Source: Membranipora membranacea (lineage: Eukaryota; Bryozoa; Gymnolaemata; Cheilostomatida; Membraniporidae). From it: DNA of 60,000 nt. Shown here in pieces: positions 10,432 through 22,001 of the stretch. The notes beneath the pieces are model-generated. The model was given only the letters and a program-made list of their open reading frames with translations. It did not search any database and had not been told where the DNA came from. The stretch covers positions 5,525,001 through 5,585,000 of the forward strand of contig OU612066.1 of the NCBI GenBank assembly GCA_914767715.1, given 5' to 3'. The stretch's first letter is position 1; every line of letters begins with the position of its first letter. The translations under genes and the position numbers were made by a program.

Positions 10432-13400
10432 ATGCCTCAAAACTCGGACGATGCACCACCTGGAAACCTGAGGAAACATGCCTCGGTTCAAGTAAAGACC
10501 TCAACTATAATCTCCCTACAGAACCAGGCTCCCAATCTCCATGCCGAGACGCAGACCCCTAACTTAGCCGATGATGATAGCTATGAAGCTTCAGTGCTGC
10601 GAGGTGGACCTCGTCCTGGTACTGCCAGACATCAGAAGTCATTCAGATTTTACATTAATGGAGCTGCCAGACGGAGACAAGAGATGACACTAAGCGACAG
10701 GTTTCTCAAGCTGGCAGCTGATGATAGTGACAGCGATATTTTACTGGGTGAGTTAAATTTGACATTGGACTGTGAACGCCTTCAGATTGACTCTTCAAAT
10801 TTGATTTACACGTAGCTATGAATAGCATCAACAATGTAACACATTATACTGACAATGCTTCCAGTAGTCAGAAAAATGTGGTTTGGTTTGGGAAAGTGGT
10901 TGATAATGAAATGACTCTACCAGCATCCATCTAAGCGCCACCGTTTAATCCTTAAACTAATGCATATCTAATGCATATCTAATGACTATTCACATTTTTC
11001 TAAAAATGGGTTTGCATGTTTCTGTCTTAGCTTTGTTCGGTCCATAAAAGCGATTGTAGGGATTTGATGTTCTACTTGAATAAATATTACTGAGGGTGAG
11101 GGGTAAATGTACCAATTTTCATAAAGAGTCCCACAAAGCAATGAACTCTGAGAGGGATTTCATTGCACAGAGACTTAATTGAAAAGCATGATAACTCAGG
11201 TAAGACACGAAATCACATTTCTAGTAGCTCATGTTGTAAGCCTACTGGCTCTAAATCTGTGCGCTAAGTTTTGAACGAAAAATTGCACTGTAAAATATTA
11301 TGAGGCCTTAGTCACTCCTTACAAACCTTCTCAGCTGCCATAACTTTCAATAACAACACTAGGACCGATGAATTCTATTACTGTTCAATTTAAGGCAAAG
11401 ATAGGCTCACTCTTCTGATCAATACAGAAAGACGTTGGTGACTCATATATATCTGTAATAAGATTGGAGCATATAGCTGTTGGTTTTTAAGACTAGTCAG
11501 AATTAGAATATAGGATTATCCGAATAAGCATGTATTAGTTATAGTATTAGTATTAGTAGTAGTTAGTAATGGTGATAATCACAACAACTTTCGAAAAAGA
11601 ATCTAGTTATAATCCAGTTGTTACCCAACACCATGGATACCAATCAGTAAATGAACAGAGCTCTGATGAGCTGGTGCAAAATCTGCGACAAAGGGGATTT
11701 TCAGAAAAAAACTGGCACACCTACATGTCCTATGCCAAATTTAGAATAAAAGTTAAATGGAGCTCATCACTGTACCTAAAGCTCATCACTGTACCGTTAT
11801 TATTTTGCCTTACCTGAACAAACTAGTTCATTGGTTAAACCTCAGCATCAGCTGTTTTATAACTGTGGGGCTTTTCAAGCTCTCAAAGTTCAAGTAAGCA
11901 GTAAATCTGCTTCCACAGCTTGATAATAAGCTTGGCAGAGCTAAATATATTGTAAACGGGATCCGGAGATTGATAACACTGTGATAAAGCGGACAATTCC
12001 GGATATGATAACTCATAAATCACTTCAGCTAAAACCGGTAATGACATTCTCCTACATAGACACAAAATCAGTAATCATTTTTTGAATGGATAGTAAAAAA
12101 GGAGCTCAGTAGTACCAACTCTGAGTATAGCCATAATCTGACTTATATTCCAGCTAAAGCGTGGTCCTCATTGTCCCAGATGACACTGGGATGCTTATCC
12201 CAGATGGTACCAGTCTTATGTTCACATTGCAAAACTCGTCGGTATAGTGCTGGGATAATTATGACATGTGTTTACATTGTCTAGGATAGTCCCAGATCAT
12301 CCCAATGTTGTATTCACATAGTCCCCAGATGTAAAATGAGTCTGGGTCAGTCTGGGACAGTATCTGGGAAGTTTGACGCGTACAAACTTTCCTGATAGGG
12401 CCTACTGTCCTAGACTGATCCAGACAGACTGGGATTGTATCATTTTCATGTTCAAATGTCTGGGACAATATGAACCAGTCACTACTAGAGGCTGTGATAA
12501 TGACCCAGTTCAATATCAACCTGACAGGGAACAGGAATCTGCTCTGTGTGGATCTATTGTTGTGCAGATTTTAGGGCTTGGTGGCTTTCTATTTATTTAG
12601 ATATCTCACCGTGCAATTTGCCAAATTTGGGACAAATAGTTTGACCATGCAGATGCAATTTTCTTTTTGTCAGCAATGACAGTGTGGTTTTCGATCATTT
12701 TTTTCACTCTCTATCTGACCCTAGTATCTCTCGGCAGGTGTATTTCTTAAACGGAAGAGAATGCAATATATATTTGTAACTCTATTCAGTCCAGAGAAAA
12801 GATCAAATTATACTCCACAAACAGCACCCCATTGACTAGATAGTGATAATCTAGACAATTTATGCATATATGATAACCAGCTCGTTTTAACGAAACGATG
12901 AAAGAATTTTATCAAATTTCTGATCACATTTATTATTGCCCAGTAAGAACTCATGATTAGAGATTTTGGCATAGATAGAGAGACACCTGCAGGATAAAAT
13001 CATTCTTTACACCAAGTTTTCTTTGTCACTATAGAAGATGACAGTATTGATAAAGCTGTGGCCCAAGCCATGTGCATACACCTAATGGTTTTATCATTAT
13101 TAACATTACAGGTGTGGAACAGAGCGCAATTGTTATGCTTCCATCAAGAAGAGAAAACAAGCCAAACCCAAAAACTGCTAAAGTCGCACCAACTGTTGGA
13201 GGAAAACCGGTTATCAAAAATCAGACAGATGGGTTACAGAGTAAGACACACTCATTTCTATTGTCTACACTGACTTTATATTGATCATCTGATTCACCAT
13301 TCAAGCTCTGCCAATGTGTTGTTAGGGAAGGGAGGGGGTTCCAAATTTGTTTGATTGTTTGGAGGGAAGCAGGGTTAAAGTTTGAATGCTTGCATTTCAA

Positions 13401-15417
13401 AGTTTGAGGTACTGCATTGGACAAACAAGTTTGGTGAACCTCTTCTTCTCATAATTCTTGTATGTATAAATACTATACCCCAGTGGTTGTTCTTGCCTTA
13501 AATCTATGATGGGCCTCTCACACAATATATTTCTTGATACCAGCTGTAAGTTAAGATAACTTGAGTGCACAAACGTAACTGTAACCTAACAGCTAACCAA
13601 TGTGTCCTCAGGTCCTAAGACTTCTACTTTCACTGTTTTCAGATTCACAGACGCAAACTCAGACTCAACACACAAATAATAAAGAGAAAGAATCAGATAA
13701 TACAAGTCCACATAGGGAAGCTCTGTGTGATTACCCAACTGGACCAGCCATGTCTACAAACGGAGTAAATTTTGAGTTGCCGGCTAATGATGAATCTAGA
13801 GTAGATTTAGAGAATGAGTGTCCTGATTCTCCATCAGTTTCAGAGCCTGTAGGTCAACCCAGTATAGAAATAAGAGTAGAATTAAAGAATGAATCTCCTA
13901 GCTTCCCATTAGTATCAGAGCATGTAGGTCCACCCAGTATTGCACCTAGAAAAGATAGAGAGATTGAATCTCCAGAGTCCCCACCAGTGTCAGAGCAAGA
14001 AGCTCAACTTGACATGGACAGAAATAGTGTAAGTGCCCTGGGAGACCCGCCCATCCCTCTCCTATTTATTGGTGCCGGGGGATCAGCTGATAGTAACACA
14101 GTTACATCCCAGTCTGACTCATCAGAGTGGCAGATTCAGAACGTGGAAGTCAAGATGGAAACAGAAGTTGAAACTGGAAATTTGGACAAAAATGCTAAAA
14201 TGCCTGGGCTTGGTGATGATGATAATATCAAACAAAATAATGAGGGCAACATAGGCAATGTGGTTGTGCCAATCAAAATTGGAAGTGCCAATCAAATAAT
14301 TGATCGTAAGAATGTCAGCGGTGAACCAAAAGAATTGGTTGATGGAGATGTGAGCTTGAAACAAACTGAGCGTGACCAGGGGAATCCAGAGGGAGTCCCA
14401 AATACAGATCCTGAAAACTCAAATGAGTTGAATGAAAAAGAAGTATCAAAACCAGAATCAAAAGCCAAAACACACCTTAAAAATAAGGATAACAAGGGCA
14501 AAATACTTGTTAAGGGTGGATCAGAGGCAAAAAACAATAAAACTGGTCATCCTCATTCAGCAGGTGAACCCAGCATTATGCTGTCTGAGCCGAAAGAACA
14601 ATCTATCAGTATAGATAAATCTAAAGCTTGTCAGGAGACAAAACCAGAGAGAGCACAATTAACATTCCAAGAGGAGACAAAGGCTTGTACGTCAACTCAT
14701 GATATTAGTAACGGCAAGGAACTTCAAGTTAATAAACCACCAATTGAATTTTCAGCCAATAAATCTGGTTTTAGTAGTGACAGCACTCCACCTTCAAAAC
14801 CAACGACCGAGCAAACATCACTTCCTTCAGTAGATGGGACGACCAAGTCAACCACTGGAAATGTTGCAGGCAATAAACGCAGTATAAATAATGAAAATAC
14901 AGCATCAGAGGAGCATGCTAAGAGACACAAAGGTGATGATCATGTGAAGCAGGAAGTCAAAAAGACCGAACCGTCAAGATTCTCATGCCCAAAACCCCAA
15001 TCAAAACACCCCGATGGTAAAATGATGCCGTTTCAACGAATGCTTGCAAAACACCCTAAACCAAAAAGTTTGCATGTGGAAGCATTCTTGGAGGTTATGA
15101 TTTACTATAATCTATACCTGTGTATTCTGGACGGCCAGTGGATGAAGCTTGAAGAAGTCATCGATTTCATGATGCATGAATATAACCTGAGCATTGTTGT
15201 CATCACTGATCAAGGTAAAAAATTGGAACAGGAAGAGGTTGTCGCAGTTTTCACACTCTGCCCTATAGTCAAAATGAACTATTATGCCAGTACCCTTGTA
15301 AGAGAAAGGTTGGGTATACATAGAGATGTATGGGAGTTTAATCGGACAAAACTGATGGCTAATGATATGTTTCGTGAAGAAAAGATGAACAAAATTGCCA
15401 AGATGTGTGGTGCATAA
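10432..15417 (+). CDS. 739-aa mostly disordered protein, unknown C-terminal domain
   Basis: Three exons join in matching phase: 10432-10747, 13112-13240 and 13643-15417 (TAA). The ATG at 10432 is chosen because an in-frame TGA lies at 10420. Residues 1-105 are polar with a basic patch (GAARRRQE). Residues about 150-600 are acidic, rich in Ser, Glu, Lys and Pro, and look disordered, with three 25-residue repeats at about 205-280. Residues about 611-739 look folded: hydrophobic helices and strands (VMIYYNLYLCILDGQWMKLE, then a VVAVFTLCPI segment) and a basic helical end. I do not recognise the family. No signal peptide or membrane segment is seen. The protein could be nuclear, since it has basic clusters such as KRHK near residue 500, but that is inference. 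The gene converges on ANKRD40, with 569 bases between the stop codons. Confidence 0.8.
10748..13111 (+). other. Intron 1 of the 10.4-kb gene, with TCTGGGA cluster
   Basis: The donor is GTGAGT at 10748 and the acceptor ends in TTAACATTACAG at 13111. An open frame at 11569-11817 inside it has no recognisable content. A segment at about 13036-13069 follows an acceptor-like CACTATAG but has no donor that keeps phase, so it is not called an exon. About 12150-12480 carries many copies of TCCCAGA/TCTGGGA in both orientations. Confidence 0.6.
12150..12480. repeat. Cluster of TCCCAGA / TCTGGGA motifs
   Basis: At least ten copies of CTGGGA, TCTGGGAC or the reverse TCCCAGAT occur within about 330 bases inside intron 1. 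Both orientations are interspersed, and some are paired as local inverted repeats (for example around 12160-12225). It could be a decayed inverted repeat or a homotypic binding-site cluster. Confidence 0.5.
13813..14016 (+). repeat. 75-bp coding tandem repeat, about 2.7 copies
   Basis: Copies start near 13813, 13888 and 13963, a period of exactly 75 bases (25 residues). Each carries a core like NES-P-S-P-VSE-VG-PSI. Divergence between copies is moderate and the frame is kept, so the repeat adds to a disordered region of the protein. Confidence 0.75.
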
Positions 15418-15684
15418 ATTAAGAAAATAACTTCACTATATGTGAGAAAAGCTCTCGGGAAAATGCTTCTGGATAATTTTCATTTTATATTAAATACGAT
15501 GCATAACCATAAGCCAGTATAATCATATACCTACCAGCCATAGGATATCCATGACAGCAGAGGTTGTTAATAGATAACACTATCATTTAGGTGGAAAGAT
15601 TTTATAACATAGGCCAGTTCAATAATAGTAGTTACATTTTACCAATGCTTATTTTATGATGAAAACATTTCTTATAGTTTCTAC

Positions 15685-15712
15685 CAAGGAGTAATAGCCC
15701 TGTTACTCCTTG
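15685..15712. repeat. Palindrome CAAGGAGTAA...TTACTCCTTG
   Basis: Ten-base arms CAAGGAGTAA and TTACTCCTTG are perfect reverse complements around 8 bases. The flanks CTAC and TTTCTACC are also similar on the two sides. The arm sequence is shared with 7896-7918. Confidence 0.8.
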
Positions 15713-15925
15713 TTTCTACCAATAGTGTGTATCGAAATGAATGGATTTCTGTTATTAATGATGTTCATCAAGATTGATCTTTGCAATTTTCATTGCATAT
15801 AGTTTACTAACCTAAAAATGACAAAATATATATGCACATCAATAATGGTAAAAATAATAATTTCGCTCTACTTTTATAAAAAATTTGCATAATTTAAGCT
15901 TGGTCAAGCTTGTGATTTTTTGACA

Positions 15926-15931
15926 TTTATT
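15926..15931 (-). promoter_or_regulatory. Poly(A) signal of ANKRD40
   Basis: AATAAA on the minus strand, 56 bases after the TAG. Confidence 0.5.
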
Positions 15932-15986
15932 GCGAAACCAGCATTTTTTCAGTGATTATAACTTGAGCAGTTGATTGATGCAACAT

Positions 15987-17931
15987 CTAATACAGCAGTT
16001 TACCATTAGTTACTGATACCTTTTGCGCACTTCCCCCTGCTAAATTTGTAGACAACGAGTCCTGCAAATAATTCCTGGTCGGTGAGAGGCATGTGTTCTG
16101 TTCTAGCACCAGCTCTATCTCCTGATAGTCTGTCAATCTTATAACGTCTTTGTCTTTACGCAAAATTGTGTTAGGTAGTTTTCGTACTTTGATAACTGCA
16201 GTGGAGTCCACAGAGAGTTCTGCACACAGAATCTCAACCAGAGAGTTAAACGTCTTCTGTGTGTGCAGAAGCTCCACCTCTATAAAGTCCTGCTCAGCGT
16301 GATTAGCTATTCTTGCCTTAAGAACAGTTTCTTCTGATGAATGTGTAGAAGTAAGGCGTATGTTCTGAATGTTGTCTGCAAAATAAACATGATCTGGTGG
16401 TATACACTGGGTCACTGAAGTAACAAATGAAAACAAATTCAGAACAGTTTCTCAATCCTGATGAAGAAAACAGTATTGTATAGGATAGTCACCTGAGAGA
16501 TTGACTTGTCCCCTCACACCTACTCTCATCCAGTTAATAAACAATAAATGCGCAGCGATCCTATCAGAAGGACCAATCTATACCTTAGGATCATAGCAGT
16601 TTTTTAGTTTGATTTGCAGCAACATGTCATCATAATTCAAGATATCTTTGAAAAAATATACCAGTATTGAGGCTGAGAGCAGCGAAGATCTGAATATTCA
16701 TTAGATTGATTAATTACCATGTGTCAGATTAATGATAATTAAGAAAAATAATTAATGATAAAGTATAGGTATTTTCCTTTGTCTTACCTTTAGGAATAGA
16801 CATATTAGTTACAGCGGTGTGTTTAGGTTCAGCTGAAGGCTGCCGAGATGGTGTTTCAGATTTATAGTATGTTGGATATTGTGAATGTCGCAGGTATGAC
16901 GGGACAAATCCACTGTCATCAGGTGATTTTTGTTTAGCATCCTCTAGATCTGTAGCTGGAAAAAAAATATCAACTCATTAACGATATGATGTACCCACGA
17001 TACAAAGTAGTATTCTATTATGTGGTTGTCACATAACAAACTAAGAAGAGCCAACCATTTGGACTTGCTTTTTCAATATGCTTAGAATAACAACTCCTTG
17101 AGAAATGGCCCTTAACCAACTCTTCGACAACTAATTTTACACCTCAAATATTCTTTTCGATTGATCGCAGTCATGATAAATTAAAAGTAAATATATAAAA
17201 CAAATGACTTTTAGTTTCTTAATATGTGATTTGAATTGTGTTGTCTCAAGTGGCAAGCCATGATTATCATCTCTTGATATACTGGGAAACAATACAAGGT
17301 TTGTGATTATCCTGATTTCAGAATAAGGCGCAGTTGATATCGAGCTGGCAAAGGCAACAATCTCACCTTCTTTGCCAAAGAGCTTTGCAATCTCGTCATT
17401 GCTGCTTAGATCTTCAGCTAATTTTCCGTCATTGGTCTGAATATTCTTATCAGCGCCATGCTGCAGCAGTATCTCAATTATCGGTTTTTGGTTTCGCTTA
17501 GCTGCCCAATGCAACGCTGTCCTAAAAAGTCGAACATTGTTATTGATGTGTCTGGATGATACAAAGAGCATGAAGGCAAATCTAATGAAGCAGTGATGGT
17601 TTGCCTCCTGAGATGGACAGATTGTCGGACAACACATCTAGGAAGCTCAGTCCTTCAACAATTCAACTTCAGTTCAACTGAAGACAATTCTACGAGTGCA
17701 AATATACGCAAGCAAGGCAGACAGGAATTTACTCATGTGTAGAGGGCAGGGATTGCCACTTCCATAGTCGATATTTCAAACAGTAACAGGTGAGCAAATA
17801 TATATGTATTACCAGCCATTGACACTATGCTGTTTGTTAGCAAGATGATTATCATTCTCTATCAGTTCTAGAACTTTCTTGCTATCACCACATGCAGCTG
17901 CTTCTCTCAATGTATTCTCCTTTGTATCCAT
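15987..17931 (-). CDS. ANKRD40: Ankyrin repeat domain-containing protein 40
   Basis: Four exons join in phase: 17931-17813 (ATG), 17521-17367, 16955-16788 and 16414-15987 (TAG), giving 289 aa. Residues 1-92 hold ankyrin repeats. The first starts LREAAACGDSKKVLELI and the second TALHWAAKRNQKPIIEILL ends in HGADKNIQ. A short FVPSYLRH motif follows in exon 3. The C-terminal block, about residues 180-251, contains FIEVEL, then RKLPNTILRKDKDV and DYQEIELVLE. This arrangement of N-terminal ankyrins, FVP.YL motif and RKLPNT...KDKDV C-terminal domain is that of vertebrate ANKRD40, which is somewhat longer because of its middle linker. The molecular role of the family is poorly defined. The upstream side faces a retrotransposon remnant starting only about 100 bases from the ATG. 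Confidence 0.92.
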
Positions 17932-18001
17932 TTCTTTCTAGTCACAAAACTATCCTAAAGAAACAGTATCAAAGAGATGACATATTAATGTCCAATTCCT
18001 G

Positions 18002-18024
18002 GCAAGGAGTAAAATAACTCCCTG
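18002..18024. repeat. Imperfect palindrome at the retroelement border
   Basis: GGCAAGGAGTAAAATAACTC followed by CCTGG forms a loose palindrome whose core resembles the CAAGGAGTAA palindromes at 7.9 and 15.7 kb. It sits at the left edge of the retrotransposon fragment. Confidence 0.4.
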
Positions 18025-19785
18025 GTCCTGCCCTGCAACATTACTGTGAGATTAGAAAACGTAGACGTATGGAAAAGAACCTTAGAAAAGATAACTCTGA
18101 CTTCAATATTAGGAAACTTGAGGAACAAAATCAACATTGCAAAAAACTCACGAACGATGATTTTAACAATTATGTGAATGAACATATTTGTGACAAACTG
18201 GCCCAGGGAAACCCATAACCACTTTATAACTTCATAAACAATAAAAGAGGACAAAACAACACCATCAAAAATATTGATGGTACCAGCAGTGACCAGGGCA
18301 TTGCATAGAGTTTTGTGGAGGCATTCACATCGGTATTCACTCTGGACGACAATACCCTCCCCACACCAGGTTCTCCCAAACACCTACAAACTGACCAAAT
18401 TCGAATCGATGAGAACGGAGTTTTCAGTCTGCTCGATAAATTAGACCCTACTAAAAGTACAGGACCTGATAATCTCTCGCCAGCACTCCTGAAGTTTCTT
18501 GCCCCCTACATCTACAAAACTTTTGCTAAAATTTACCAGTACTCTATTAAAAACGTCTACAGTCCCGAGTGACTGGAGACAGGCCAATGTGCTCCCCGTT
18601 CATAAGAAAAATTCTAAGTCAGATCCCCTCAATTACAGGCCCATTTCTCTTACTTCAATTTTATGTAAAAACCTTGAACACATTATTGCACACAACATCC
18701 ATGCCTATCTTGACAAACATCAGATCCTATACGAGCATCAACATGGCTTTCGTAATAAACACGGATGCGATACCAAATTACTAAATACCATAACTGATTT
18801 TGTAAATAGCTACGACTCATTGTCCACGTTAGACCTAATTATCTTGGACATCTCCAAAGCATTTGATGTTGTTTCCCATCCCAAATTACTGTTTAAAATA
18901 GCCCAACTAGGCATTCATACAAACACAAGAAACTGGATTAAAAGCTGGCTCGAAAACCGATCTCATTGTGTAACGGTCAATGGTGAAACCTCTTCATCTA
19001 AACTTGTCACATCTGGTGTACCCCAGGGTTCTGTTCTGGGCCCCCTTCTTTTCCTAATTTACATTAATGATATGCCTGACTCTATCTATCACAGTACATC
19101 AAAATTGTTTGCTGACGACTCTCTTTTATACCATAACATTGAAAACCATAGTGACCAGTCTAACCTTCAAACTGATCTCAACAATCTTATATCATGGTCT
19201 CAAATGTGGCAAATGCACTTTGATGCTTCTAAATGCGAAACCATGAGGATCACACGCTCTACATCGAGCATTACATGCCCATCATATTGTATCAGTAATA
19301 CCCAATTAGATTCTGTTGACTCTGTTAAATATCTTGGTGTTAATATTGACCATAAACTAAATTTTAAAAATCACATAAAATCTGTACAAAAGCTATTGAC
19401 ACCCTTCACATGCTAATGAGATCATTAAAGAGAGCTCGTATACTTACCAGAATAACTGCTTATAAATCACTTTGTCGTCCGATCTTAGAGTATGCTACAA
19501 TCATGTGGTCCCCCAACACAGACAAACTGATCAAACTTATTGAAGCTGTTAATAGGAAAGCCTTTAAGTGGTGTTATAAAATTCCTAAATATGATAGAAT
19601 ATCCACTACTTTGTTGCTTGAAAGTTGGCAAACACTTAAATTTAGGAGAGAGTCAGCATACATTATGTATGTACAGCAGGATAATGTCAGGCAAAGCTAG
19701 TGTTGACCCACAGCGTTTACTCTCAATCAATGTGTGCAGGATACTAGGAGGAGAGGAATTAGGGACACAGTCAATACCGATGTGA
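18025..19785 (+). pseudogene. Reverse transcriptase ORF, broken
   Basis: The frame is interrupted by in-frame stops near 18219 and 18306, a frameshift near 18560 between the fingers segment and the first palm motifs, and another near 19400 before the C-terminal part. The core palm region 18570-19416 is one open frame and keeps both catalytic Asp motifs, so the decay is moderate. Not functional as it stands. Confidence 0.88.
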
Positions 19786-19850
19786 GGCGCTTCTCCTATC
19801 AACACAGAATACACAAAATATTAAATCGTATTTAGCCATGAGCCAAGTCC
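18025..19850 (+). mobile_element. Decayed, 5'-truncated non-LTR retrotransposon (LINE)
   Basis: The coding-like sequence runs in one direction from the linker before the reverse transcriptase to the C-terminal part. Landmarks are a TGPDNLSPALLKFLAP segment (about 18450-18510), a PVHKKNSKSDPLNYRPISL segment (about 18597-18655), LDISKAFD (about 18845-18868), SGVPQGSVLGPLLFLIYIND (about 19013-19072) and the catalytic FADDS (about 19108-19122). A thumb/C-terminal part continues to about 19830. No endonuclease domain is present, so the copy is 5'-truncated. The style fits the CR1/Jockey/Rex-like clades but the exact clade is not assigned. Confidence 0.9.
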
Positions 19851-20129
19851 CAATTTACTGTTATAACTTATTTAGCGTAGTGATCTTATATAAACCGCTG
19901 TGTACAATTACTGACACCTTATAATATAGACAAACAACTGGATTCAGTTGACAATATCACATCACGCACACCATATATACCACTGTACCCACATTCGCTT
20001 GAACAATGGCTCTTTCCTTCCTTTGCTTCCTGCTTCCAAATTATGTCAAACAGCCCATGAAATATTGTGTAATCTGTGTCTCATGGTGATTACACTCACT
20101 CCATTATCTTTGTGCATTATGCTTTTTAA

Positions 20130-20545
20130 TGTTTTTCTTTACAGGACACCACCCCCCCCCCCCCTCGACAGTAATCTCAAAAAATTCTATGCAAATTCAA
20201 CTGTGGATGCCCTGACGGTGGTTAATTACACTCCATCGTCTTGGCCAGACAGTCGTTTCTACGTTTTTTATTATTTTGCTTTTCCATGTTTTTCTTTACA
20301 GGACCCCCTCCCCGGACTGTAATCTCAACAATTTCTACGCAAATTTCACTGTCGAAGCCCTGGCGGTGGTTAATTACACTCCATCTTCTTGGCCAGGCAG
20401 TTGCTACTACGTTTATTGTTATTTAATTGATATTCCTTAAACATCACATACGCCTCAATCCTGCCGTGACACATCACACAACGTTATGCTGATCGAGCCT
20501 TGGTGGTGGTAAAGTAACCCCCATCATCATGGCCTGATAGCTTGT
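20130..20545. repeat. 157-bp tandem repeat, two full units and a partial third
   Basis: Unit A starts at 20130 and unit B at 20287, each beginning TGTTTTTCTTTACAGGAC and containing GTGGTTAATTACACTCCATC. The period is 157 bases with good identity. A weaker third copy of the GGTGGT...CCATCATCATGGCC part lies at about 20488-20545. Unit A contains a run of about 13 C residues (about 20151-20163). The array starts some 280 bases beyond the retrotransposon fragment and may be its 3' tail or an unrelated satellite. Confidence 0.8.
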
Positions 20546-21703
20546 CCGCACACCGCCACAGCTTGTTGTGCCCTGTGTTGCCCTTCTCTTGTACGCATTC
20601 CATCGTCACTGGCTCAGCCTGATTAATGATAGTTAATGATATTGATCATCCTTGTAAATGAGGTTGATAAAATACGCTGTGAGTAGCACTCATCCACCAC
20701 ATCTCTCCTGCCAATATTGTTTTCTTGATCATCCCTTGTCTGTCCATATTAGCACTGTTATTAAATCACCCCATACACATGTACTAATCTCTACCCAAGT
20801 GATCCCAAATCATTAGGAACACCAGGACTGAAATCCGGTTGGATGCGAGACGCTGTCAACGCACTTCAGCCACAACCACAGCAATCTGCCAAATTCTGCT
20901 GTCGCTACACTGATATTTATAACGACTGAATGGACAAATCTCGATACAGAATATTGTTATAAGGACCCAGTCGACTACAATTAGAAAGCAGAAGCAGAAG
21001 CAGAAACTGTATTTATTTGTTACGGTTATTTGTTCTGCAGAGTACAATAGAATAGTGGTAGTTGAAAGATAATGCTTGCGTGTTCTTTTTCTCACACTAT
21101 ATAAGTGCCTACCCAATGCTGCTGCCCTTACTCTACCTTATGTTGGTAGATGACAGTGACTCTGGTGTAAAATTTCTGTAATTAATGATAACAGTTTACA
21201 AAAGAACAAAATGATTACTTAGTTAGATGACCTGGATCACAAACTCCTGCACAAGATTAGGTTTTTTTATGAAAAATTACCACGTGACAGTCACATTGTA
21301 CATAGTCTACTGATAAGCTATATTTAAGGGACTCTTATCGAATAACCCGAGACTATATAAGGGACACTAACAATTTCACTGTAGGTCTAACAACAAAGCG
21401 GCTAATTCAAGTGTCAAGGTCAGAAAAATATGTTGTTGGGTTTTTCAAAAACCATTTTATTTATCTAAAGACTGTTTACTGTGTGAGGGTTCTGTAACTA
21501 AGCCTAGGAGTCCCATTACTTCCTTAATGACACTCCCAAAAGCGAACAAATAGGGAGTTTATGTGGTGGCTACTGGGGTGGGGATTGTGAAGAGTTAGAT
21601 CATTTTAATGCCAGAGTTGAGTGTACTCCTTGTACCAATGGTTATTATGAATATGATGAGTTAACTCCTTACCTGTACTCTTGGGCCACTGGGACTTACT
21701 TGC

Positions 21704-22001
21704 CTTTACTTTACCAATGTCCAGTAACACTGTATATTGGCAAAGTGAGGGCCAGATGCTTGAACTGTACTTGAGTGAAAGAGTGTAAACAAACTTTTAT
21801 TTAGATTTGTGTCAAGCGGATTAGGTAGTGCAAAGGATTTGAAGGGTTCAGAGAGTAAGACATGGCCATGATCTGTGTCAGCCTGTCTTGACAAGTTTGT
21901 CAAGACAGGCTACCACTGATTCGTAGAGGGTTTACAATAATGGGACCTGGGCCCCTTTGACTTTGACATGCCTTTACACCTTTACTTTGCCAATGTCCAG
22001 T
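21704..22001. repeat. Paired copies of a TTTACTTTGCCAATGTCCAG segment
   Basis: Near-identical segments lie at about 21704-21726 and 21978-22001, each preceded by GGGAC and GGGCC-type bases and TGCC. A third, more diverged copy lies at about 46796-46820 on the same strand. They look like fragments of a dispersed repeat. Confidence 0.55.
21880..21912. repeat. 33-bp hairpin with 15-bp perfect arms
   Basis: Arms 21880-21894 (AGCCTGTCTTGACAA) and 21898-21912 are exact reverse complements around a 3-nt loop. Related AAGACAGGCT sequences occur near 7175-7190 and 23695-23710; the latter also faces an AGCCTGTGTT arm. Confidence 0.8.

Larger units (their letters stand above)
15418..15986. other. Convergent 3' regions; palindrome
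   Basis: This gap between two convergent stop codons is AT-rich and holds the palindrome at 15685-15712. A TTTATT at 15926-15931 (AATAAA on the minus strand) lies 56 bases beyond the ANKRD40 stop and is a likely poly(A) signal. No clear AATAAA is seen for the plus-strand gene. Confidence 0.6.

Noticed and set aside
11569-11817. 82-codon open frame in intron 1 of the 10.4-kb gene
   Set aside because: It could be an alternative exon, but there is no convincing acceptor/donor pair in phase.
13036-13069. Possible extra exon after CACTATAG reading EDDSIDKAVAQA
   Set aside because: No donor within it keeps the phase needed to join exon 1 to exon 2, whereas exon 1 joins 13112 directly in phase.
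13058-13273. Coiled-coil-like frame overlapping exon 2 of the 10.4-kb gene
   Set aside because: It ends in phase 0 at the 13240 donor, which does not fit the phase of the following exon. The alternative frame fits on both sides.
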